Shown here: positions 24,982 through 32,272 of the stretch, piece by piece | Position numbering within the stretch: the first letter of the stretch is position 1 | How the letters are laid out: every line of letters begins with the position of its first letter | DNA from: Thiohalophilus sp046483665 | Lineage (GTDB): Bacteria > Pseudomonadota > Gammaproteobacteria > UBA6429 > Thiohalophilaceae | Direction of reading: 5' to 3' | Assembly (NCBI RefSeq): GCF_046483665.1 | Contig: NZ_JAWOCR010000005.1 | Span: 62,001 to 126,000, forward strand | DNA: 64,000 nucleotides | Translations under genes and position numbers: made by a program | The notes under the pieces: model-generated | Seen by the model: the letters and a program-made list of their open reading frames with translations, nothing else | Database searches by the model: none | What the model was told of the DNA's origin: nothing

Positions 24982-25494
24982 TTATCCGTGTTCACTGCTT
25001 ATTGGAGTCAGTGCAAGTGAAAACAGTTCCATCACCCGGTGTTCGAGGGTTTCCAGACTGTGCGTGATGTCACTGTTGCCATCCAACACATGCACCCGCA
25101 AAACATCGTTATCGATTTGCGCACTCAGAGTACCGGGCAACAAGGAGACCATATTCATCATTAACACCCGGGGCAAACCCCGGGACAGTTTGAGGGAATA
25201 ATCCACCAGCTCGGGCGTGATCGGCAGCCGGGGATGCAGGGCCCGGCAGGCGACATCCAGCCCCCCGGCAAACGAATAACGCAGAAAAAAAGGAATAAAG
25301 CGCAGCAATGCCGAAATTCGGATCGCCATATGCGGGACCATGAACAGGCTGACCAGCGTCGCCAGCAACACCGCCGGTATCCCCACCCACCAGGCGCCGG
25401 GCTGACCCTCGGTGAACAGCCACCACAGCACGCCGAACAGTCCCACCCGTAACAACAACGAGAACAGCCGATTAAGGGTGAGCTGGCCGGTCAT
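24982..25494 (-). CDS. mnhE: MrpE/MnhE antiporter subunit
   Basis: 170 residues; N-terminal hydrophobic helices, then a soluble tail. The family blocks FFLRYSFAGGLDVACRALHP (about 68-87) and MNMVSLLPGTLSAQIDNDVL (about 113-132) with VHVLDGNSD are clear. It is the first gene of the operon E-F-G-[MbhD-B]-C-D-D-D. The 225-bp divergent spacer to the amidase gene should contain the operon promoter, but I see no strong consensus. Confidence 0.93.
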   Translation of the reverse strand: MTGQLTLNRLFSLLLRVGLFGVLWWLFTEGQPGAWWVGIPAVLLATLVSLFMVPHMAIRISALLRFIPFFLRYSFAGGLDVACRALHPRLPITPELVDYSLKLSRGLPRVLMMNMVSLLPGTLSAQIDNDVLRVHVLDGNSDITHSLETLEHRVMELFSLALTPISSEHG

Positions 25495-25719
25495 CAGAAA
25501 TCGCTCCTGTGTGACGTGTTGTCGGCGTAATTACCGGTATTAATGTACGGGTAACAGATCATGGTTTCGCTTTGAAACGGGTTGGCCAGCAAAACAGCTT
25601 GCTGTCTGTCAGTCTAGCAAAATAAGCGGCCGCGAACACCGGCAACGGAGATGACAATCGGCATTCGTCTCTGCTATGTATAACCCTGATAAAAACCTGC
25701 CCAACCACAGGGATGACCC

Positions 25720-26334
25720 ATGATCGTTTTACTGGATAACGGCCACGGCGGGCTGATTGCCGGTGAGTACCAGACACCGGGCAAACGCTCGCCTGTCTGG
25801 GAAGATGGCTCGCAACTGTTCGAGGGCGAGTTCAACCGGGCGATTGTCAGCGGCATCGTGCAACAACTGACCCGGGAGACGATTCCCTATGTCGTCATCA
25901 CGCCGGAATACCGGGATGTCACGCTGGAAACCCGGGTCAAACGCGCCAATCGTTATTTCGGCGACGAACCCTGTTTTTTTCTGAGTATCCACGCCAACGC
26001 GGGTGGCGGTCGCGGTTTCGAAGTCTTCACCTCCCCCGGGGACACGCTCAGTGATCCCATCGCAACAATCGTGGGCGAGGAATATCAGCAAGTCTTTCCC
26101 GAGCGCCCTCTGCGCACCGATTACCGCGATGGCGATCTGGACAAGGAGCGACGCTTTTACGTACTGACCCGTACGCGTATGCCGGCGGTACTGACGGAAA
26201 ACTTTTTTATGGATAATGAGGATGAATGTCGCAACATCCTGATGAGCGAGGAAGGCCGGCAGCGGATTGTCGATTATCATATCAACGCCATCCACCGTGT
26301 GCGGGATGAGATCTTCAGCAACGCTGATGCGTGA
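25720..26334 (+). CDS. N-acetylmuramoyl-L-alanine amidase, Amidase_3 type, cytoplasm-like
   Basis: 204 residues. The zinc ligands and catalytic glutamate of Amidase_3 are visible: H9 in DNGHGG, a glutamate in FEGEFNRA (E35 or E37), H91 in SIHANAG and E160 in LTENFFMDN. These enzymes cut the MurNAc-L-Ala bond. Unlike AmiA/B/C it has no signal peptide or AMIN domain and starts immediately at the first beta strand. It may act on recycled muropeptides, be exported by another route, or belong to a phage or germination-like clade. ATG follows cagggatgaccc. Confidence 0.88.
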   Translation: MIVLLDNGHGGLIAGEYQTPGKRSPVWEDGSQLFEGEFNRAIVSGIVQQLTRETIPYVVITPEYRDVTLETRVKRANRYFGDEPCFFLSIHANAGGGRGFEVFTSPGDTLSDPIATIVGEEYQQVFPERPLRTDYRDGDLDKERRFYVLTRTRMPAVLTENFFMDNEDECRNILMSEEGRQRIVDYHINAIHRVRDEIFSNADA

Positions 26335-26388
26335 GGAGTCGTTTTGCGGGTGCTATGCTTGTAGTTCATTTTGATCGATACCAATACC

Positions 26389-27066
26389 ATGAGCCACGTA
26401 CTCGCCTTTGATATTTACGGTACCCTGATCGCCCCCCACGGCATCGCGCTGGAGCTGGAAAAGCTGATCGGCGAACAGGCCAGCGAATTTTCCCGTCGCT
26501 GGCGTGACAAACAACTGGAATACACCTTTCGCCGCGGATTGATGCGTCAGTATGTCGATTTTTCAGTCTGTACCCGACAGGCGCTGGATTACTGCGACAC
26601 CCTGTTTGGCACACAACTGAGTGAGGCGGACAAACAGCATCTGCTACAACACTATGCCCGCTTGCCAGCCTTTGCCGATGTCGAGCCCGGACTCAAGTCA
26701 CTGCGCAGGAATGACATACAAATGGTCGCCTTTTCCAACGGAATAACCAGGGATGTAGATGGCTTACTGCAGCAGGCCGGCATTCGGGATTTTTTTACCG
26801 ATATAATCAGCGTGGATGAAATCCACAGCTACAAGCCGGACCCGGCGGTCTATCAACATTGCCTGTCCCGCGTGGGAACATGTGCCGAAAATTGCTGGCT
26901 GGTCTCGGCCAACCCGTTTGATATTCTCGGTGCCACGGCTATCAACATGCCGACCGTCTGGGTGCGACGCGACCCCCACATAGCATTCGATCCCTGGGAG
27001 AGCCGGCCCACGGCCAGTATCGAACAATTAACCGAACTCATCAGCGTGATTCAGAACCAGGGATGA
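26389..27066 (+). CDS. HAD-superfamily hydrolase, L-2-haloacid dehalogenase type
   Basis: 225 residues from ATG 26389 (a TTG at 26371 adds six residues). The nucleophile D8 lies in FDIYGTL, the DxYGT variant typical of type II haloacid dehalogenases. Motif II is FSNGIT, motif III the lysine in YKPDP, and SANPFDILGA matches the family SxNxxD motif. It probably removes halide from 2-haloalkanoates, but the family also contains phosphatases. It follows the amidase by 55 bp on the same strand. Confidence 0.88.
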   Translation: MSHVLAFDIYGTLIAPHGIALELEKLIGEQASEFSRRWRDKQLEYTFRRGLMRQYVDFSVCTRQALDYCDTLFGTQLSEADKQHLLQHYARLPAFADVEPGLKSLRRNDIQMVAFSNGITRDVDGLLQQAGIRDFFTDIISVDEIHSYKPDPAVYQHCLSRVGTCAENCWLVSANPFDILGATAINMPTVWVRRDPHIAFDPWESRPTASIEQLTELISVIQNQG

Positions 27067-27336
27067 CCAAACGGTACTTGCCGAACGGGTTTGCCAGGCC
27101 TGTTTGCAACAGGCACTGGATACCAGTGAGCAGGCCGGTACCCGGGATCTTTGCGACGAACATCGGTGATAGTCGTCATCGATGCGTTCCATCAACCGGA
27201 TGTTGCCAAACTGCTCGGAAATCAGGGCCTTGCCTTTTGCCTTTCAGTAAGCAAAAGACAAGACCCCGTGGTTCATGAATATCCACAAATCCGATTCAGG
27301 TATAATCCCGTTCATGTATCAACTGACTTTCCCATC

Positions 27337-28188
27337 ATGCCGGTAAGCGTCAGCGAACTGCTGGGTACAGCCCGACGACGCCTGCGGGCAGTGTCTGATT
27401 CGGCGCGTCTGGACAGCGAGCTGTTGCTGGGCCATGTGCTGCAACAGTCCCGTACCTGGTTGCATACCTGGCCGGAGAAAACGGTCGAGGCAACACAACA
27501 ACAAACCTTTGAAACCCTGTTGCAACGCCGGCTTGCCGGTGAACCTATCGCGCATATTCTGGGGGAACAGGACTTCTGGTCATTGCGACTAACGGTATCG
27601 CCTGCAACATTAATTCCCCGGCCCGATACCGAGCGACTGGTGGAACTGGCACTGGAACGCATCCCAGTGGATGCCGCCTGGTGGATTGCCGATCTGGGCA
27701 CCGGCAGCGGTGCCATTGCCCTGGCACTGGCTGCCGAACGTCCCGATTGCCAGGTGATTGCGACGGAACAATCTACCGAAGCCCTCGAGGTGGCCCGGGC
27801 CAATGCGGCACGTCACCAGTTGAACAATGTACAGTTTGCTCAGTCCGACTGGCTAAGCGCTATTGCGTCCTCGCAACGCTTCGAAATGATCGTCTCCAAC
27901 CCGCCCTACATCTGCCAGGCCAATCCTCACCTGTCACGGGGTGATGTCCGCTTTGAGCCGCGCAGTGCCCTGACCGCCGGTACTGATGGCCTGGAGGCCA
28001 TTCGTCAGATAATCCATCAGGCAAGTACCCGTCTGATACCGGGCGGCTGGTTAATACTGGAACACGGCTATGATCAGGGTCAAGCAGTGCAACGCCTGTT
28101 ACGGGAAGCCGGTTATGACGAAGTGACTGATTTCATTGACTACGGCGGGAATCCGCGAGTGGCTGTCGGCCACCGAACCACCGGCTAA
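27337..28188 (+). CDS. prmC: Release factor glutamine methyltransferase
   Basis: 283 residues from ATG 27337 (the open frame extends further without similarity). Methylates the GGQ glutamine of RF1 and RF2 using SAM. The SAM site is DLGTGSGAIALAL and the catalytic NPPY motif lies in SNPPYICQAN. An N-terminal helical domain is present (residues 1-75). Its usual partner prfA is far upstream at 11648, while moeB, a common follower, lies 770 bp downstream. This suggests insertion or rearrangement between prfA and prmC. Confidence 0.96.
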   Translation: MPVSVSELLGTARRRLRAVSDSARLDSELLLGHVLQQSRTWLHTWPEKTVEATQQQTFETLLQRRLAGEPIAHILGEQDFWSLRLTVSPATLIPRPDTERLVELALERIPVDAAWWIADLGTGSGAIALALAAERPDCQVIATEQSTEALEVARANAARHQLNNVQFAQSDWLSAIASSQRFEMIVSNPPYICQANPHLSRGDVRFEPRSALTAGTDGLEAIRQIIHQASTRLIPGGWLILEHGYDQGQAVQRLLREAGYDEVTDFIDYGGNPRVAVGHRTTG

Positions 28189-28278
28189 ATCAGTAAATGC
28201 TTATCTGCACGGAAGCTATTGACCCCTCCTGCAATCGGTTTAGGATAAAAGACGTGTGAACAGACCAGCAGGCCTGCT

Positions 28279-28668
28279 GTGATCAAGCAACGCGATATTA
28301 TTTTTCATTCTCTGCACCCCGAGCCCAATCCGGCGCGTTCGGCGGCCCTGTTGCTCAATGACGTGGATGGTATCCAGCATGTCGAGGCCCCGACCGATAA
28401 CCGTCTGAGGGTCCGTTACGACCTGCGCCAGATTACCCTGGCAGAAATCGAGACCACACTCTCCCTGACCGGTTTTCATCTGGACAACGCCTTGCTGATC
28501 AAACTCAAACGGGCACTGCATTACTATACCGAAGAGACCGAGCGGGCCAATCTGGGCTGCCCGATCTGTCAGGATAAAACCACTCGCGAGATATTCATCA
28601 AGCACTATCGCAATCGCACGCATGGCTGTCGCGATCCGCGCCCTTCGCACTGGCGTAACTATCTATAA
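28279..28668 (+). CDS. Small protein with HMA-like N-terminus and CxxC
   Basis: 129 residues from a GTG start; family not recognised. The first 80 residues alternate strand and helix in a ferredoxin-like beta-alpha-beta pattern: NPARSAALLLNDVDGIQHVE, then RLRVRYDLRQITLAEIETTL. This recalls heavy-metal-associated domains without the usual N-terminal CxxC. The C-terminal part has C94-x2-C97 (LGCPICQD), histidines (KHYRNRTHG) and C117, which could bind metal. It lies between prmC and moeB, same strand. It may be tied to sulfur or metal cofactor chemistry, but this is inference from position. Confidence 0.72.
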   Translation: MIKQRDIIFHSLHPEPNPARSAALLLNDVDGIQHVEAPTDNRLRVRYDLRQITLAEIETTLSLTGFHLDNALLIKLKRALHYYTEETERANLGCPICQDKTTREIFIKHYRNRTHGCRDPRPSHWRNYL

Positions 28669-28671
28669 GAT

Positions 28672-28685
28672 CTAGGGGCTAGCTG
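28672..28685. repeat. Short heptamer array (ctagggg, ctagctg)
   Basis: Two 7-bp units follow the stop of the preceding gene by 3 bp; the MITE copy B starts at the next unit. The word ggggctag recurs just after the MITE (28834-28841), possibly a trace of its insertion. Confidence 0.4.
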
Positions 28686-28828
28686 CTAAATAGGTGTTCC
28701 GAATACCAGTACAGAGAGATTGCTTCGTCACGTTGTTCCTCGCAATGACCTCTCTATTTTTGGTCATTGCGAGCTAAGCGAAGCAATCTTTTGAACAAAA
28801 TGATCTGGAATTCGGAACACTTATTTAG
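28686..28828 (-). mobile_element. MITE-like element, copy B
   Basis: A 143-bp element that is the reverse complement of 14261-14404 with about three differences. It keeps the ~24-bp terminal inverted repeats (ctaaataggtgttccgaat at the left) and the internal palindrome around cgcaatgacctctc. It lies between the CxxC protein gene and moeB. With copy A it brackets 14.3 kb containing the IS element, pseudogenes and the Mrp operon, in inverted orientation. Confidence 0.8.
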
Positions 28829-28957
28829 TTACCGGGGGCTAGAAAAACTTCAAACTCCCGATTTCTGACTGCCGACTGCCAACTTTCATTTGCCTGTTCA
28901 ACTATGATTGTTTGGCGTATTCTTTCGCTATTCGACAACGCATAGACCTGACCGATT

Positions 28958-29704
28958 ATGAACGACGAACAACTGCTGCGTTACAGCCGCCAGATCATGC
29001 TGCCCCAGGTCGATGTCGCCGGGCAGGAAAAACTGCTGTCTTCGAGAGTCTTGATTATTGGCCTGGGCGGGCTGGGTTCGCCGGTAGCGATGTATCTGGC
29101 CGCTGCCGGTATCGGACAGCTGGTGCTGGTGGACCACGACCGGGTGGATCTCTCCAATCTGCAGCGTCAGATTCTACATCGCCACAAAGATATCGGCCGC
29201 CCCAAGATTGCCTCGGCAGCCGAAACCCTGATGCAGCTTAATCCGCAACTGCAAATTACCACACTGGATCACAAACTCTCTGATCATGAACTGCGCGAAA
29301 CCGCCCGCAACATGGATATTGTCGTGGATGCGACAGATAATTTCGAGATTCGCTTTGCGCTCAACCGGATCTGTGTCGAGACCGGTACGCCCCTGGTTTC
29401 CGGCGCGGCAATTCGCATGGAAGGCCAGGTGAGTGTCTTTTTGAACAAACCCGGCAGTCCCTGTTATCGCTGTTTGTATCGTGACGAAGGTGAGCCGGAT
29501 ACCTCCTGCAGTGAAAACGGGGTTCTTGCACCGGTGGTCGGGATTATCGGCAGTGTGCAGGCGCTTGAGGTCATCAAGATCCTGCTTAACATCGGCTCTA
29601 CACTGGATGGCAAGCTGTTATTGCTGGATGCCCTGCATATGGAGTGGCGCACCCTCACCCTGAAACAGGACAGCGAATGCCCGGTGTGCGGCGCAACCGT
29701 TTAA
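28958..29704 (+). CDS. moeB: MoeB/HesA/ThiF-family adenylyltransferase
   Basis: 248 residues, an E1-like enzyme that adenylates the C-terminal glycine of a small sulfur carrier (MoaD or ThiS). The nucleotide loop GLGGLGSP starts near residue 35 and is followed by the conserved DHDRVDLSNLQRQ stretch. Structural zinc cysteines occur as CYRC and CPVC, and a cysteine lies in the crossover region TSCSENGVLAPV. The position beside prmC favours MoeB over ThiF, but specificity cannot be fixed from sequence. Confidence 0.9.
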   Translation: MNDEQLLRYSRQIMLPQVDVAGQEKLLSSRVLIIGLGGLGSPVAMYLAAAGIGQLVLVDHDRVDLSNLQRQILHRHKDIGRPKIASAAETLMQLNPQLQITTLDHKLSDHELRETARNMDIVVDATDNFEIRFALNRICVETGTPLVSGAAIRMEGQVSVFLNKPGSPCYRCLYRDEGEPDTSCSENGVLAPVVGIIGSVQALEVIKILLNIGSTLDGKLLLLDALHMEWRTLTLKQDSECPVCGATV

Positions 29705-29761
29705 AGAGAAATCCCGCCTTACTTTCTTTTCGTAACGCAGCGCAATAGCCGCTTCGCCGGT

Positions 29762-30634
29762 TCAGTGGCGGGTATCGGGTGTCCGGTAAGTCACTTCGGT
29801 CGCGAACAGGTGTTCAGCATCTACGGCATCGAAATAGTATTGCTGATTGCAAAACTCGCAAGTCACATCAATGTGTTCCTCTTCATCGAGTATCGCCCTG
29901 ACTTCATTGAGTCCCAGCTGACGCAACATATTGGCCACCCGATCCTTGCTGCAGGGACAGCGGAAACAGATCGGCTCTGATTCAAATACCCGTATATCTT
30001 CCTCGTGATAGAGGCGATGAATAATCTGCGGCGCCGTAAGAGCCAGCAGTTCCTTATCGGTAATAGTCGCGGAGAGATGTTCGACGCGGTTCCACCCTTC
30101 CTGCTCTGCGCTAGTCCGGTTGGCTGGTAGCTTCTGGATCAACAGGCCGGCGGTACGTTGATTACTGACCGCAAGCCAGATACGAGTATCGAGTTGCTCG
30201 GAGCGGGACAGATAGTCATCGATCGCCTCGGCCAGGTTGTTGCCCGTAAGTTCCACGATACTCTGATAGCGTTCCGCGCTATTGGCCGGCTCGAGGGTAA
30301 TGGCCAGACGGCCATCGCCGACCAGTTCCGGCAAAGAACCAGGCTGGATATCCCCGGCATAATGGGCCATGCCGCGCACATTACGATCGTGCGTACATTC
30401 CACCACCATGAAAGGAACCGGTCCATTGCCCTGGATCTGCATGGTCAGACGACTTTCATGTTTGAGCGTAGCGGAAAGTAACACTGACGCGGTCATTACT
30501 TCGCCCAGAAGATGCAGTACCGGATCGGGATAGGTATGTTTTTCCTGCAGCGCTTTCCAGGTGGCGTCCAGCTGCACCAGATCGCCGCGAATCGCCAGAT
30601 TTTCGAACAGGAAACGTTGCAGAATATCGCTCAT
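29762..30634 (-). CDS. hslO: Redox-regulated chaperone Hsp33
   Basis: 290 residues, the normal Hsp33 size. A chaperone holdase switched on by oxidation of its zinc cysteines. The C-terminal zinc centre is visible as FRCPCSKDRV (CxC) and CEFCNQQYYFD (CxxC), within residues 230-275. It lies convergent to moeB and upstream of gatB on the minus strand with a 46-bp gap. The gatB stop and the hslO start are not overlapping. Confidence 0.97.
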   Translation of the reverse strand: MSDILQRFLFENLAIRGDLVQLDATWKALQEKHTYPDPVLHLLGEVMTASVLLSATLKHESRLTMQIQGNGPVPFMVVECTHDRNVRGMAHYAGDIQPGSLPELVGDGRLAITLEPANSAERYQSIVELTGNNLAEAIDDYLSRSEQLDTRIWLAVSNQRTAGLLIQKLPANRTSAEQEGWNRVEHLSATITDKELLALTAPQIIHRLYHEEDIRVFESEPICFRCPCSKDRVANMLRQLGLNEVRAILDEEEHIDVTCEFCNQQYYFDAVDAEHLFATEVTYRTPDTRH

Positions 30635-30680
30635 GATCAGACTCCGGCCGTTATCTTGACCGGTGACAGATTAAGACTGC

Positions 30681-32117
30681 TCATTGACTGAGCTTGTCTT
30701 TCAACATCTGGTTCAACTGCGCCGGATTACCCTTGCCACCGGTCGCCTTCATGCATTGGCCGACGAAGAAGCCCAGCACTTTTTCCTTACCGGCACGGTA
30801 CTGTTCCACCTGCCCGGGATTGTCGGCGATCACTTTCTCAACAATCGCCTCCAGTTCGCCCGTGTCGGTGATCTGTTTGAGACCTTTCTTATCGATAATG
30901 GAATCGGCGTCGCCCTCGCCGTTCCACATGGCGTCAAACACATCCTTGGCGAGCTTGCCCGAGATGGTGTTGTCCTTGATGCGTTTGATCATCCCGGCCA
31001 ACATCCCGGCACTGATCGGGCTGTCGGTGATGCTCATATCTTCCCTATTCAGATAGCCGGACAGCTCACCGATTACCCAGTTGGCGGACAATTTGGCTTC
31101 ACCACAGGCGCTGACTACGCTTTCATAAAAATCGGCCAACTCACGGCTTGCAGTCAGGATCACCGCATCGTCGATCTTGAGACCATAGTCGCTGATAAAG
31201 CGATTCTTTTTCGCCTCAGGCAGTTCCGGCATATCGGCGCGAATCGTCTCGATGTGTTCCCGGGTAATTTCCACCGGCAGCAGATCGGGATCAGGGAAAT
31301 AACGATAGTCCATCGCCTCTTCCTTGGAGCGCATGGACCGGGTTTCGTCTTTATCGGCATCGTACAGGCGGGTTTCCTGGACGATCACCCCGCCGGCTTC
31401 CAGCACATCGATCTGCCGTTCGACTTCAAATTTGATCGCGCGCTCCACAAACCGGAATGAGTTGATGTTCTTCAGTTCCGTGCGGGTACCGAACTCTTCC
31501 TGGCCCCGGGGTCGCACGGAGACATTGGCATCGCAGCGGAAGGAGCCTTCCTGCATGTTACCGTCACTGATGCCCAGGTAGCGCACCAGGGCATGGATCT
31601 TCTTCATGTAGGCGACCGCTTCTTCGGCGGAGCGCATATCCGGCTCGGAGACGATCTCCAGCAACGGGGTCCCGGCGCGATTAAGATCAATCCCGGTCAT
31701 GCCGTGGTAGTCCTCATGCAGGGACTTGCCGGCATCTTCTTCCAGATGCGCGCGGGTGACACCAATGATCTTTTCACTGCCATCCTCCAGACGAATCGTG
31801 AGTTTGCCTTGCCCGACAATCGGCAGTTGGTTCTGACTGATCTGATAACCCTTGGGCAGATCCGGATAGAAGTAGTTCTTGCGCTCGAACACCGAGCGTG
31901 ACGCAATCCGGGCCTCGACAGCCAGGCCGAACTTGATGGCCATGTTGACCACTTCTTTATTCAATACCGGCAACACACCAGGCAGCCCCAGATCCACCGC
32001 GCAGGCCTGGCTGTTGGGCGGCGCGCCATAGGCGGTCGGGGCGCCGGAGAATATCTTGCTCTGCGTCGCCAGCTGGGTATGAATCTCAAGCCCGATGACT
32101 GTTTCCCATTCCATCAT
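30681..32117 (-). CDS. gatB: Asp/Glu-tRNA amidotransferase subunit B
   Basis: 478 residues. With GatA and GatC it amidates Glu-tRNA(Gln) and/or Asp-tRNA(Asn). The N-terminal kinase-like cradle is recognisable from WETVIGLEIHTQLATQSKIF and FYPDLPKGYQISQNQLPI. The C-terminal YqeY-like tail ends in GKGNPAQLNQMLKDKL. Separated from gatA by 145 bp containing inverted 7-bp repeats, unusual inside this operon. Because tRNA-Gln is present in the window, direct GlnRS charging may coexist, but no synthetase is visible here. Confidence 0.97.
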   Translation of the reverse strand: MMEWETVIGLEIHTQLATQSKIFSGAPTAYGAPPNSQACAVDLGLPGVLPVLNKEVVNMAIKFGLAVEARIASRSVFERKNYFYPDLPKGYQISQNQLPIVGQGKLTIRLEDGSEKIIGVTRAHLEEDAGKSLHEDYHGMTGIDLNRAGTPLLEIVSEPDMRSAEEAVAYMKKIHALVRYLGISDGNMQEGSFRCDANVSVRPRGQEEFGTRTELKNINSFRFVERAIKFEVERQIDVLEAGGVIVQETRLYDADKDETRSMRSKEEAMDYRYFPDPDLLPVEITREHIETIRADMPELPEAKKNRFISDYGLKIDDAVILTASRELADFYESVVSACGEAKLSANWVIGELSGYLNREDMSITDSPISAGMLAGMIKRIKDNTISGKLAKDVFDAMWNGEGDADSIIDKKGLKQITDTGELEAIVEKVIADNPGQVEQYRAGKEKVLGFFVGQCMKATGGKGNPAQLNQMLKDKLSQ

Positions 32118-32126
32118 GTCAGTTCC

Positions 32127-32154
32127 GAGGTACGAGGGACGAGGGACGAGGAAA
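32127..32154. repeat. Heptamer array (gagggac type) between gatB and gatA
   Basis: Four units: gaggtac, gagggac, gagggac, gaggaaa. Lies just upstream of the gatB start on the minus strand and faces the complementary array at 32238-32272. Confidence 0.7.
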
Positions 32155-32237
32155 TAAAGCCATACCTGTCACTGTCCACATATTTCAACATAATCATCAC
32201 TAATAACGAATTCACGAGTCCGGGAACGGGACCAACC

Positions 32238-32272
32238 CTCGTCACTCGTCCCTCGTAACTCGTCACTCGAAT
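32238..32272. repeat. Heptamer array (ctcgtca type) at the gatA stop
   Basis: Five units: ctcgtca, ctcgtcc, ctcgtaa, ctcgtca, ctcgaat. The gatA stop (TGA, 32263-32265 on the minus strand) lies within the fourth unit. With 32127-32154 it forms an inverted pair around 83 bp. Confidence 0.7.

Noticed and set aside
18447..25494. DAB-type bicarbonate transporter
   Set aside because: A DabA (DUF2309) partner is absent and E, F, G, B and C subunits identify an Mrp-like complex.
27063..27278. Small frames between the HAD gene and prmC
   Set aside because: One frame (about 27064-27170) reads like a fragment of a small cysteine-containing protein (VLAERVCQACLQQALD), but it has no start codon and ends early, so it is at most a weak remnant.
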